DNA of 8,008 bases from assembly GCA_905210415.1 (NCBI GenBank), contig CAJLWM010000073.1:1-8008 (forward strand), in the 5' to 3' direction. The notes below the pieces were generated by a model. The model worked only from the letters and a program-made list of their open reading frames with translations. It was not told the DNA's origin and made no database searches. Below are positions 1 through 6,734 of this stretch, piece after piece; position 1 is the first letter of the stretch; each line of letters begins with the position of its first letter. A program made the position numbers and the translations under genes. This DNA is from an uncultured Prevotellaceae bacterium. Lineage in GTDB: Bacteria > Bacteroidota > Bacteroidia > Bacteroidales > Muribaculaceae.

Positions 1-49
1 GAGAAGTGTCAACCCTAATTTATTTCGTTTGAAAAACTTTTACCGGACA

Positions 50-112
50 GCAATAAATCAAAATCTGCGCTTCTAAAATCCCGAAATCCATCCAAGCCCT
101 ACTGCCCGAAAT
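50..112 (+). repeat. Dispersed intergenic repeat, copy A
   Basis: This segment resembles 5131-5188. The best-conserved core is 56-78 against 5133-5155: 13 identical bases (AATCAAAATCTGC), two mismatches, then eight identical bases (TTCTAAAA). Weaker similarity continues through a CCAAGC block to a CCGAA...GGG block. Both copies lie in the same orientation, downstream of the stop codon of a minus-strand gene. No reading frame is evident in it. The role is unknown; it could be a decayed mobile or 3'-UTR element. Confidence 0.5.
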
Positions 113-131
113 GGGTTACCCAAATCGGGCA
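103..131. repeat. Inverted repeat, 29 bp
   Basis: The outer arms TGCCCGA (103-109) and TCGGGCA (125-131) are perfect complements. The inner arms TGGGT and ACCCA are also complementary, separated by an AA/AA internal loop, so the whole 29 bp is nearly palindromic. It sits at the edge of dispersed repeat copy A, about 160 bp beyond the stop of the LRR gene. It may be a folded RNA end or a protein-binding palindrome. There is no T-run next to it, so a terminator role is not favoured. Confidence 0.5.
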
Positions 132-208
132 ATAGATAGTGAATTCAAGTCCTTAATACCGAATTGGGTTAACGTCGGTATCTGAGCGTGGTGGCTCCTT
201 ATGGCGAC

Positions 209-240
209 AAAAAAGCCGCTCCGGGTGGGGCGGCATCTTT
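209..240 (-). terminator. Rho-independent terminator after the LRR gene
   Basis: Read on the minus strand, a GC-rich hairpin has arms at 227-234 and 215-222 with a 4-nt loop. It is followed directly by six T (complement of A209-214). One A:C mismatch lies in the stem on this strand; on the plus strand the same position is a G:U pair, giving a full 8-bp stem but a weaker T-run (ATCTTTTG). It lies about 50 bp past the stop codon of the LRR gene. A second small hairpin, TGCCCG-AAA-CGGGCA at 241-255, lies between the stop and this terminator. Confidence 0.75.
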
Positions 241-286
241 TGCCCGAAACGGGCATCAGTGTATACGGTATACGTGCGGAAAATCG

Positions 287-1984
287 TTATTTGTCGTGGA
301 ATTTCACATTGCCGGTGTGTAAGCCTGGCTTTAGCGGCATCACTGGGCAATGGCTAAATATTGCGTTTAATTCCTGTGTGAGCATTGGGTCGGTCTTGTA
401 TTGGCTACCGATGGTGGCAGCGCGAAGGCTGGTGCAGTATTCAAATGCAAGGAAACCGATTTTCACTCTCGCTGGAACCACTATAGAAGTTATACCTGTG
501 CATTTGGCAAACGATCTCCATCCGATTTCCGTGACATTTTCGCCCATAGGCAAGGTTTTCAGTCCTTTGCAACCATAAAAGCAGAGTTGGTCGTACTTTG
601 TCACGCTGCTTGGAACGTCAAGTCGGGCCAGGCTGGTGCAATTCTCAAAAGTGCTTTCGGTGATAGCTGTGATATTTTGTGGTAGTGTCACCGATGTGAG
701 AGCGGGGCAGCCTTCACAAACGCCCTTGCCCATCTCGTCGACGGCGTTAGGGAAAACCACCGTGGTGAGCGATTTGCATTCAGCCACAAGGCTGTGAGGA
801 ATTTTTTTCACACTATTTGGTAAGGTGATGCTCTTGATGAGCGGAATGCCGCTCAAAGCTCCTTGTCCAAATTCGGTGATGCTGTTTGGCAGGCTCAGAG
901 CTGTGATAGAGGTTTCTGCGAATGCGCCGCTATCGATTTTCTTAATACTCTCTGGCAGAGATATAGAGGTGATTGTCTTATAGCGGAAGAATGCATTCAC
1001 ACCAATCTCGGTGACATTGAATGTGCGGTTGGCAAATTGAATGGTGGCAGGCACAGCAACCGATGCCGCTGGGGTGCTCTGTGGGTCGTAGGCGGTGAGC
1101 GATGCGGTGAGTTTGTCGGGGTTGACAACGTACCAGAAATCGCCCGAACGGACCTCGGTGGTCAGGTTTGTGCCTCCAAGATATACGGTGGCGTCGACGG
1201 TGTAGGTCTTCAGGTTGATGCTCTTGAGAAACGCTACCACCTCTGATGCCATATAAGGGTAGAGAGGCTCGATAGAGGAACGCATGGCTACCTTATACTC
1301 CGTGCTATTCATGTGGTGGAGCATCAGGTTTTGGTAATAATCCTCTGATGTGTCCTCTGGCGAATCGTAGGCAGTGTTGCGCTCTCTGAGCATGCTCAGA
1401 AGGTTGTTCACCACGCGCTCAACGGCCTCTGCACGTTTGTTGATGACGTTTTCGGCCTCACCGTGGCGACTATAGGCTTCGTCGGAGGTAAGCACCTTGC
1501 TGATTTTGGCCTCTTCTTCCACTACGCGGGCGTTGGTGTATTCGTAGCACCTTGTTTGTGCTGCCAGCCAAGCGTTGAGCTTCTTTATGTTGTCTACATT
1601 AGGCGGCAGTTGCGATGCGCTGGTGTTGGTGCCCATCAATGGGGCAGGCTTGGCTCCGATGCCATCGCATAGGCGTATGGTAACCCTTTTTGTGCCGGGG
1701 TTAAAATCCTTCTTTCGGCTTGACGATGAGGCAGTGGCCCTGCCGTTGCTTCGTGACTTCTGCGTGCCCTTATTGACTTTTTGGCTTTTCTTGGTCACGC
1801 CCTTTATGCCTGTGGTGCTTTCCACGGCATCGTCCACGGCACCCTTCACCACTTGCTCGGTGGCTTGCTTCAGTTTTTTCTCGCCCTTGTCCTTCAGTTT
1901 CTTCAGGAATCCTTGAGCCGATGCGTCGGCGCAAAGCATAGTTGCGATAATCATAAAGATTATCAGGCTTTTTTTATTGGTCAT
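287..1984 (-). CDS. Secreted BspA-like leucine-rich-repeat protein
   Basis: A protein of 565 residues, probably exported to the periplasm or cell surface. I chose the ATG at 1984; an in-frame TTG two codons upstream is less likely. Residues 1-23 form a signal peptide with a KK pair, a hydrophobic core and a likely cleavage site after ADASA. A Cys at residue 18 does not sit in a good lipobox. Residues about 25-98 are very rich in Lys and Ser and probably partly helical, beginning FLKKLKDKGEKKLK. A mixed region of unknown fold follows (100-300). From about residue 325 to 522 there are eight or nine repeats of roughly 22-24 residues of the LRR_5/BspA type, with recurring phrases such as SITLPNSVKKI and AFxxCxSL. 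BspA-type repeats are known in adhesion and host-binding proteins of Bacteroidota; the ligand here cannot be read from sequence. There is no type IX sorting tail. The gene has its own promoter and terminator and appears monocistronic. Confidence 0.85.
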   Translation of the reverse strand: MTNKKSLIIFMIIATMLCADASAQGFLKKLKDKGEKKLKQATEQVVKGAVDDAVESTTGIKGVTKKSQKVNKGTQKSRSNGRATASSSSRKKDFNPGTKRVTIRLCDGIGAKPAPLMGTNTSASQLPPNVDNIKKLNAWLAAQTRCYEYTNARVVEEEAKISKVLTSDEAYSRHGEAENVINKRAEAVERVVNNLLSMLRERNTAYDSPEDTSEDYYQNLMLHHMNSTEYKVAMRSSIEPLYPYMASEVVAFLKSINLKTYTVDATVYLGGTNLTTEVRSGDFWYVVNPDKLTASLTAYDPQSTPAASVAVPATIQFANRTFNVTEIGVNAFFRYKTITSISLPESIKKIDSGAFAETSITALSLPNSITEFGQGALSGIPLIKSITLPNSVKKIPHSLVAECKSLTTVVFPNAVDEMGKGVCEGCPALTSVTLPQNITAITESTFENCTSLARLDVPSSVTKYDQLCFYGCKGLKTLPMGENVTEIGWRSFAKCTGITSIVVPARVKIGFLAFEYCTSLRAATIGSQYKTDPMLTQELNAIFSHCPVMPLKPGLHTGNVKFHDK

Positions 1985-2005
1985 ATACAATGTGGTTTAT
2001 GCGAC

Positions 2006-2029
2006 AAAACCGAACGCAAGTTCGGTTTT
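2006..2029 (-). promoter_or_regulatory. Strong hairpin in the 5' leader of the LRR gene
   Basis: A perfect 10-bp inverted repeat (AAAACCGAAC / GTTCGGTTTT) encloses a 4-nt loop. It lies between the predicted transcription start (about 2045) and the ATG at 1984, so it would be in the leader RNA. On the minus strand it is followed by GTCGC after TTTT, so it resembles a terminator with a short T-run. It could act as an attenuator or as a stabilising 5' stem; the sequence does not decide. Confidence 0.55.
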
Positions 2030-2051
2030 TATCACTTGTGGTTTAATGGTG

Positions 2052-2083
2052 CAAAGATAATGCAGCCATGCGACAGAGCCAAA
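2052..2083 (-). promoter_or_regulatory. Bacteroides-type promoter of the LRR gene
   Basis: On the minus strand a -33 box TTTG (complement of 2080-2083) is followed after 20 nt by TATCTTTG (complement of 2052-2059). This matches the TTTG / TAnnTTTG consensus of the primary sigma factor of Bacteroidota. The predicted start near 2045 gives a leader of about 60 nt. Its presence suggests the LRR gene is transcribed independently of the permease gene upstream. Confidence 0.7.
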
Positions 2084-2113
2084 ATTCAAGGGAGATAATA
2101 TTTCCCAAGAATT
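2083..2113. repeat. 31-bp interrupted palindrome upstream of the LRR promoter
   Basis: The outer arms AATTC and GAATT and the inner arms GGGAGAT and ATTTCCC are complementary, with one G:T pair and an AA/AA internal loop, around a short AT centre. It begins within the -33 box and extends upstream. On the minus strand it is followed by TTTTGG, so it could also serve as terminator of the permease gene, whose stop is about 40 bp away. Operator and terminator readings are both open. Confidence 0.5.
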
Positions 2114-2152
2114 CATGGCTGTGCATTGTGTGAAATGGTGTTGCTCAGCAAA

Positions 2153-3379
2153 TCACTTCACGGTGCAGGTAAATCCTACTTCCTCCACGGCGCGGCAGAT
2201 GTCCTCGTCGGAGGCGGTGCCTTCCACGTAGGCTTCTTTGTTTTGAAGGTCAACCTTCGCAGATGTTACGCCAGCAACGGCGCTAATGGCTTTTTCAGCC
2301 GAAAGTCGGCAATGATTGCAATTCATGCCTTCGATGTGATAAGTTTTCATAACGTTGTTTTCTATTGTTTCGTGATGATTATGTTTGTGAAAAATTAGTG
2401 CATTGATCAGGAGCAAGAATAGGGCTGCGGTGCAGAGCCACGAGAACCAGTCTACACAGTTCTCGCAGGTGGCACCTTGCATCGAAAGTCCGCCGAGGAA
2501 ATTCACCAGATTGTGATATTGCAGATAGTCTACGAGGCAGCCAAAGCCAATCGCGCCAATCACGATAGATGCCATATAGGCGATGAGAGTGCGAGAGCCA
2601 AGCACTTTGCGAACCACCAATATCGATGCCATATTGCATGCCGGGCCTGCCATGAGCAGCACCAGGGCTGCGCCTGGGGTGAGCCCCTTGAGCATCAGCG
2701 CTACGGCAATAGGAATACTGCCAGTGGCGCAAACATACATTGGCACGGCGATGCAGAGCACCAAGGCCATTGATGCCCAAGTGTTGCCTTGAAATGCGGT
2801 AAACCACTCGGTGGGGATGCAGATGGTGATAAGTGCCGCTACCACCAGACCTACGATGAGCCATTTGCCGATATCTTGCATCATAGTCACATAGCCATAT
2901 TTTAGTGCTTCAATGATTTTGCCCCAGAAGCTGAGCGAACCGCTCTGCTTGGCATCGCACGACTCGCCATTGCAGGTCGAAGTGGCGATTTCTGGCGAAC
3001 CCTTCACCAGCGAGCCTCCAAATAGAGCCGTCACCAATGCCGCTATTGGGCGAATGATGGCAAACGGAAGACCCATAAGGCCGTATGTGGCGAGGATAGA
3101 GTCTACGCCCGTTTGTGGAGTGGCAATCAGAAACGACACCACTGCGCCCTTCGATGCGCCCTCTTTGCGAAGCGACATAGCCGTTGGGATTACTCCGCAC
3201 GAACATAGCGGCAGTGGAATGCCCAATATGGCGGCGTTGATCACCGAACGGAGTCCATTGCCCGATAAATACTTAGCATAAAATTTGCCGGGGATGAATG
3301 CGTGCATCAGTCCGGCTAAAAGAAACCCTAACAGAAGAAAGGGTGACATTTTGCCCACTAATTCAAAAAATTGTTCCAT
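2153..3379 (-). CDS. SO_0444-type Cu/Zn efflux permease fused to an HMA metal-binding domain
   Basis: A 408-residue inner-membrane protein of the ArsP/YraQ permease family (PF03773), closest by motif memory to the SO_0444 family of copper/zinc efflux transporters. Two hydrophobic blocks (about 12-122 and 170-283), each of several membrane segments, flank a soluble loop, and a last membrane segment lies at 312-330. Family motifs are PLPLCSCGVIPTA (55-67, Cys59 and Cys61) and VPMYVCATGSIPIA (212-225). Extra potential metal ligands are Cys136 and Cys141 in the loop, Cys305 and Cys308, and a His-rich stretch HKHNHH (331-336). Residues 344-408 form a complete HMA domain with GMNCNHC (Cys354, Cys357). 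The likely role is removal of a thiophilic metal from the cytoplasm, with the HMA domain handing over ions. The substrate is inferred from family, not shown. A Met at 344 could allow separate production of the HMA domain. Confidence 0.82.
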   Translation of the reverse strand: MEQFFELVGKMSPFLLLGFLLAGLMHAFIPGKFYAKYLSGNGLRSVINAAILGIPLPLCSCGVIPTAMSLRKEGASKGAVVSFLIATPQTGVDSILATYGLMGLPFAIIRPIAALVTALFGGSLVKGSPEIATSTCNGESCDAKQSGSLSFWGKIIEALKYGYVTMMQDIGKWLIVGLVVAALITICIPTEWFTAFQGNTWASMALVLCIAVPMYVCATGSIPIAVALMLKGLTPGAALVLLMAGPACNMASILVVRKVLGSRTLIAYMASIVIGAIGFGCLVDYLQYHNLVNFLGGLSMQGATCENCVDWFSWLCTAALFLLLINALIFHKHNHHETIENNVMKTYHIEGMNCNHCRLSAEKAISAVAGVTSAKVDLQNKEAYVEGTASDEDICRAVEEVGFTCTVK

Positions 3380-3399
3380 AATTCGCTTTTTTATCAGTG

Positions 3400-3407
3400 C
3401 AAAAATA
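3400..3407 (-). promoter_or_regulatory. Candidate -7 box of the permease gene
   Basis: The minus strand reads TATTTTTG here, matching TAnnTTTG. It ends 20 bp before the ATG at 3379, giving a very short leader. No TTTG is found at the usual distance upstream, so activation by a regulator is possible but not shown. Confidence 0.45.
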
Positions 3408-3463
3408 CAACTAATTGCGGTAAAGTGATATACTCAATAGTAAGTAATTTTTATAAGTGGATG

Positions 3464-3589
3464 TGAAAAGTGTGGTGCTTTGCTGAAAGTTCGTGTAAAA
3501 AAGTGTGTGGTTTTGCCGAAAGTTCGTGTAAAAAAGTGTGGTGTTTTGCTGAAAGTTCGTGTAAAAAAGTGTATCTTTGTGCCGGAAAG
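3464..3589 (+). repeat. 33-bp tandem repeat, three full copies and a divergent partial copy
   Basis: Full copies lie at 3464-3496, 3497-3529 and 3530-3562. Copies 1 and 3 differ at three positions, and copies 2 and 3 at three positions. Each contains AAAAGTGTG near its start, a (C/T)TTTGC(C/T)GAAAG block in the middle and GTTCGTGT at its end. A fourth copy starts at 3563 with AAAAAAGTGT and continues as ATCTTTGTGCCGGAAAG, which turns the degenerate middle block into a true -7 box. The array lies between the divergent permease and ATPase promoters. A 33-bp spacing is close to three helical turns, so a protein could bind each unit on one face of the DNA. Confidence 0.9.
3545..3579 (+). promoter_or_regulatory. 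Promoter of the DUF4143 ATPase gene, embedded in the repeats
   Basis: TATCTTTG at 3572-3579 matches the Bacteroidota -7 box. A TTTG in the third repeat copy (3545-3548) could be the -33 box, but the gap of 23 nt is slightly longer than the usual 19-21. Copies 1 and 2 carry equivalent TTTGC blocks one and two repeat lengths further up. Predicted leader to the ATG at 3643 is about 55-60 nt. Confidence 0.6.
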
Positions 3590-3642
3590 ACTGATAAATA
3601 GTCTGTGTAATAGAGATTTAGATATTAAATTAGTTGAGTGAT

Positions 3643-4935
3643 ATGGAAAGAACGATTTTAGAGCAACTAAAGACATGGAAAAATAGCCCATATAGGAAGC
3701 CTCTCATACTGGCAGGGGCGCGTCAGGTGGGCAAGACATATATCCTCAAAGAATTCGGGAAACGCGAATATGACAATGTTGCGTATATCAATTGTGACGG
3801 CAATTCGGAGATTGCTAATGTGTTCGCTGAAGATTATGATATGCAGCGTGTGCTGATGGTGATAGGAGCAATTGCAAAACAACCTATTCTTCCTGGGAAA
3901 ACACTGATCATTCTTGATGAGATACAAGAATTGCGCAAGGGGTTGTCTTCATTGAAATATTTTTGCGAGAATGCCCCGGAATATCATGTCGCAGTGGCAG
4001 GGTCGCTTTTGGGTGTAGCGATGCATCAAGGAGAATCGGCACCTGTTGGGAAAGTGGACATTATACGGCTGTACCCGATGTCGTTTGAAGAGTTTTTGCT
4101 TGCAAAAGGTGAGGCTCAAATGCTTCAGATATTGCGAAGTAGAGATTGGCAAACGATATCTATGTTGCACGAGAAATATGTGAAGATATTAAGAGAATAC
4201 TATTTTGTTGGAGGTATGCCAGAAGCGGTGAAGACATTCCTTGCAACCAACGATGCCAATGAGGTGCGCAATGTGCAGAACAACATATTGTTTGTGTATC
4301 GTAGCGATATGTCGAAGCATGTTAGTACAAACGAGGCTGCTCGCATCAGTATGGTGTGGCAATCGATACCTTCACAATTGGCAAAGGAAAACAAGAAGTT
4401 TGTATATGGTGCAGTGAGGCCTGGGGCCAGAGCCAAGGATTTTGAGTTGGCTATACAATGGTTGGTGGATGCTGGGTTGACATATAGGATATCCCGAGTG
4501 CGAGAAGTTGAGGTGCCATTGAAATTCTATGAAGATATGTCTGCGTTTAAGTTGTTTTTGCTTGATGTTGGACTTTTGGGAGCGTTGAGTGAAATGGAGC
4601 CATCACAAATGCTAATATCCAGCAAGGTTATGACAGAGAGTAAGGGCGCGTTCTCTGAGAACTATGTTTTGTGTCAGCTCCTTTGCCAACAGAGTATATA
4701 TACTTATTATTATAGCAGAGAAGATTCTCGTTTGGAGATTGACTTTTTTGCTCAGCACAAGGGTGTAGTTTCCCCGATAGAAGTGAAAGCGGAAGAAAAT
4801 CTGCGCTCGAAATCGCTCAGCGCATTTATCAGTGCAAATCCACAATTGAAAGCCATTAGATTCTCGATGTTGCCCTATAAAGAGCAAGATTGGATGCGGA
4901 ATATACCATTATATGCAGTAGAAGAGAGTTTTTGA
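3643..4935 (+). CDS. AAA_14/DUF4143 family ATPase with nuclease-like C-terminus
   Basis: A 430-residue cytoplasmic P-loop ATPase. I chose the ATG at 3643; an in-frame TTG at 3634 would add three residues. The N-terminal AAA_14 domain has Walker A GARQVGKT (25-32), Walker B LIILDE (88-93) and a sensor-like VAVAGSLLG (116-124). The family-typical VDIIRLYPMSFEEFL (138-152) and YFVGGMPEAV (187-196) follow. The C-terminal half fits DUF4143 and ends in a pattern like a PD-(D/E)XK nuclease core: LEID (364-367), then after 12 residues EVK (380-382). All key residues are present and the length is normal, so the gene looks intact. The family is widespread and often multicopy in Bacteroidales, but its cellular role is not established. 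In three 60-base stretches I counted about 38% G+C (68/180), against about 60% (108/180) in stretches from three neighbouring genes. This, the lone plus-strand position and the repeat-bearing promoter suggest horizontal acquisition. Confidence 0.88.
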   Translation: MERTILEQLKTWKNSPYRKPLILAGARQVGKTYILKEFGKREYDNVAYINCDGNSEIANVFAEDYDMQRVLMVIGAIAKQPILPGKTLIILDEIQELRKGLSSLKYFCENAPEYHVAVAGSLLGVAMHQGESAPVGKVDIIRLYPMSFEEFLLAKGEAQMLQILRSRDWQTISMLHEKYVKILREYYFVGGMPEAVKTFLATNDANEVRNVQNNILFVYRSDMSKHVSTNEAARISMVWQSIPSQLAKENKKFVYGAVRPGARAKDFELAIQWLVDAGLTYRISRVREVEVPLKFYEDMSAFKLFLLDVGLLGALSEMEPSQMLISSKVMTESKGAFSENYVLCQLLCQQSIYTYYYSREDSRLEIDFFAQHKGVVSPIEVKAEENLRSKSLSAFISANPQLKAIRFSMLPYKEQDWMRNIPLYAVEESF

Positions 4936-4964
4936 CGGGAAGTCGTCAAAGGGGGTGGAAAACG

Positions 4965-5001
4965 AAAGGCTGCGCTTCTCACGTGTGGAGGCGCAGCCTT
5001 T
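4965..5001. terminator. Bidirectional terminator between the ATPase gene and cysS
   Basis: A perfect 11-bp stem (AAAGGCTGCGC / GCGCAGCCTTT) encloses a 15-nt loop that contains CACGTG. It begins 30 bp after the ATPase stop codon. The T-rich tails are TTTAGCATTT on the plus strand and TTTCGTTTT on the minus strand. It is placed to stop both converging transcripts. Confidence 0.75.
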
Positions 5002-5092
5002 AGCATTTAACACAGATCGGGCATTAGGCCGTAAATGTAATTAATCTCTACTGCTTGGAGTCTTTCGTTTTTTATAAGGCTTCTTTAGTTTG

Positions 5093-5130
5093 TTTTTAAC
5101 TCGCAATAGCTTGCTATTACTCGTTAAAAA
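5093..5130. repeat. 38-bp interrupted palindrome in the convergent spacer
   Basis: The outer arms TTTTTAAC (5093-5100) and GTTAAAAA (5123-5130) and the inner arms AATAGC (5105-5110) and GCTATT (5113-5118) are perfect complements, separated by unpaired 4-nt segments. It lies about 80 bp beyond the cysS stop on the minus strand and directly abuts dispersed repeat copy B. It may contribute to 3'-end formation of the cysS transcript. Confidence 0.5.
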
Positions 5131-5188
5131 GCAATCAAAATCTGCATTTCTAAAAATCCGACCCCCCCAAGCTAATGTCCGAATCGGG
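5131..5188 (+). repeat. Dispersed intergenic repeat, copy B
   Basis: This is the second copy of the sequence at 50-112, aligned over about 60 bp with gaps and sharing a 23-bp core with two mismatches. It contains a run of seven C (5162-5168) and the 9-bp palindrome CCGAATCGG (5179-5187), where copy A has a larger hairpin. It begins about 25 bp beyond the cysS stop and, like copy A, follows a minus-strand gene. Confidence 0.5.
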
Positions 5189-5212
5189 ATTATTGATGCG
5201 GTTGAGCGGGGA

Positions 5213-6697
5213 TTATTTCACCTTCCATTCAAAACCGTCTTTTGTGTCTTTTACGTCAAATCCGATTTCGTTCATGCGATTGCGGATAAGGTCGCTGGTA
5301 GCCCAGTCCTTGTTGGCTTTGGCTTGCTTGCGGATGTTGAGCAGCAAGTCGATAGCCTCTTCGTAAGGCTTGAGGTCAACACCACCTTGTCCGTCGGCTT
5401 CGTTGCGTACACCGAGGATGTCGAACAAGAAGTCCTGGAACAACGATTTCAGTTCGTCGATATCGGCTTGCGACAATGTTGCGTGTCCGTCGTTAGCTTG
5501 GTTGATAATTCGGCAAGCGTCGAATAGCGTAGCGATAACAGTAGGCGTGTTGAGGTCGTCGTTCATCGCGTCGTAGCAGCGCGAGCGCAAGTCGCTGATG
5601 TCAACGGTTGACTTTTCGCCAGCCTTTAGGTCGCACAAGCGGCGCCATCCGTCCATCATGCGTTCGTAAGCCTTTTCAGCGGCTTGTAGAGCTTCGTTAG
5701 AGAAGTCCACGGTGCCGCGATAGTGTGCTTGAAGGATGAAGAAGCGTATGGTCATTGGCTTGTATGGTTGCTCAAGCTTGTCGTGGTTGCCTGTGAAGAA
5801 TTGCTCCAGCGTGATGAAGTTGCCGAGCGATTTGCCCATCTTCTGGCCGTTGATGGTGATCATATTGTTGTGCATCCAGTAGTGTACGGCGTCGTGTCCG
5901 CAGTAAGCCACCGATTGTGCGATTTCGCACTCGTGGTGAGGAAACATAAGGTCCATACCGCCTCCGTGAATGTCGAATTCCTCGCCGAGGTATTTTGTGC
6001 CCATAGTAGAGCATTCCAAGTGCCATCCTGGGAAGCCGTCGCTCCAAGGCGAAGGCCAGCGCATGATGTGTTCAGGCGAAGCCTTTTTCCACAAAGCGAA
6101 GTCGGCAGGGTTGTGCTTTTCGCTTTGGCCGTCGAGATCGCGGGTTGTGCTGAGCAGTTCGTCGATGTTTCTGCCCGAAAGTTTGCCGTAGTGGTGATCT
6201 TTGTTGTATTTAGGCACATCGAAATACACGTTGCCGTCGCTGATATAGGCGTAGCCCGATTCGAGGATTTTCTTCACATATTCGATTTGCTCGATAATGT
6301 GTCCGCTGGCGTGAGGCTCAATGCTTGGAGGCAGCACGTTGAGGGCATCCATAGCCTTGTGGTAGCGGAGCAGATAGTATTGCACCACTTCCATTGGCTC
6401 GAGCTTCTCGAGGCGTGCCTTTTTAGCGATTTTGTCTTCGCCCTCGTCGGCATCGTGTTCCAAGTGGCCCACGTCGGTGATATTGCGCACATAGCGCACC
6501 TTATAACCCAGATGGGTGAGGTAGCGGAATAGCACGTCGAAGGTGATAGCAGGACGAGCGTGTCCAAGGTGTGGGTCGCCGTATACGGTAGGGCCGCACA
6601 CATACATGCCCACGCGACCTTCGTGGATAGGCTTAAACGCCATTTTGGTGCGTGTGAGAGTGTTGTAGATTATCAATGGATTTTCTGTCATTGCCAT
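5213..6697 (-). CDS. cysS: Cysteinyl-tRNA synthetase
   Basis: This class I aminoacyl-tRNA synthetase charges tRNA-Cys with cysteine in the cytoplasm. The protein has 494 residues, a normal length for the family. It has the HIGH-type signature HLGH (43-46) within [12 protein letters not shown], and the KMSKS loop as KMGKS (286-290). The zinc ligands expected from the E. coli enzyme are all present: Cys34, Cys229, His254 and Glu258, at matching spacing. The C-terminal helical region (about 340-430) and a DLNTP segment typical of the DALR-like domain are present. The ATG at 6697 gives MAMTENPL; a second ATG two codons later cannot be excluded. It lies 37 bp downstream of the DUF3467 gene and is probably the last gene of that transcript. 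Confidence 0.97.
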   Translation of the reverse strand: MAMTENPLIIYNTLTRTKMAFKPIHEGRVGMYVCGPTVYGDPHLGHARPAITFDVLFRYLTHLGYKVRYVRNITDVGHLEHDADEGEDKIAKKARLEKLEPMEVVQYYLLRYHKAMDALNVLPPSIEPHASGHIIEQIEYVKKILESGYAYISDGNVYFDVPKYNKDHHYGKLSGRNIDELLSTTRDLDGQSEKHNPADFALWKKASPEHIMRWPSPWSDGFPGWHLECSTMGTKYLGEEFDIHGGGMDLMFPHHECEIAQSVAYCGHDAVHYWMHNNMITINGQKMGKSLGNFITLEQFFTGNHDKLEQPYKPMTIRFFILQAHYRGTVDFSNEALQAAEKAYERMMDGWRRLCDLKAGEKSTVDISDLRSRCYDAMNDDLNTPTVIATLFDACRIINQANDGHATLSQADIDELKSLFQDFLFDILGVRNEADGQGGVDLKPYEEAIDLLLNIRKQAKANKDWATSDLIRNRMNEIGFDVKDTKDGFEWKVK

Positions 6698-6734
6698 AAT
6701 GTTAATGCTTGTAGGGGGTGAAAAAATCTGATTG

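Noticed and set aside
153..350. Short minus-strand frame overlapping the 3' end of the LRR gene
   Set aside because: It crosses the LRR stop and the terminator hairpin, and the peptide has no family features.
201..578. Plus-strand frame at the left end
   Set aside because: It runs through the terminator and then antisense to the LRR repeats, and its product has no recognisable features.
2379..2864. 161-codon minus-strand frame within the permease gene
   Set aside because: It overlaps the permease gene in another frame, and its product is rich in Arg, His and Ser without family features.
3464..3589. Possible CRISPR array
   Set aside because: The repeat units abut each other with no unique spacers, and no cas genes are present.
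3434..3691. Minus-strand frame encoding an 11-residue repeat (HFFTRTFSK-like)
   Set aside because: The peptide repeat is only the translation of the 33-bp DNA repeat, whose length is a multiple of three. It covers the ATPase promoter and start codon and has no signal of its own.
5723..6532. 269-codon plus-strand open frame opposite cysS
   Set aside because: It lies entirely antisense to the well-supported cysS gene, and its product shows no recognisable domain; it is a by-product of cysS codon use.
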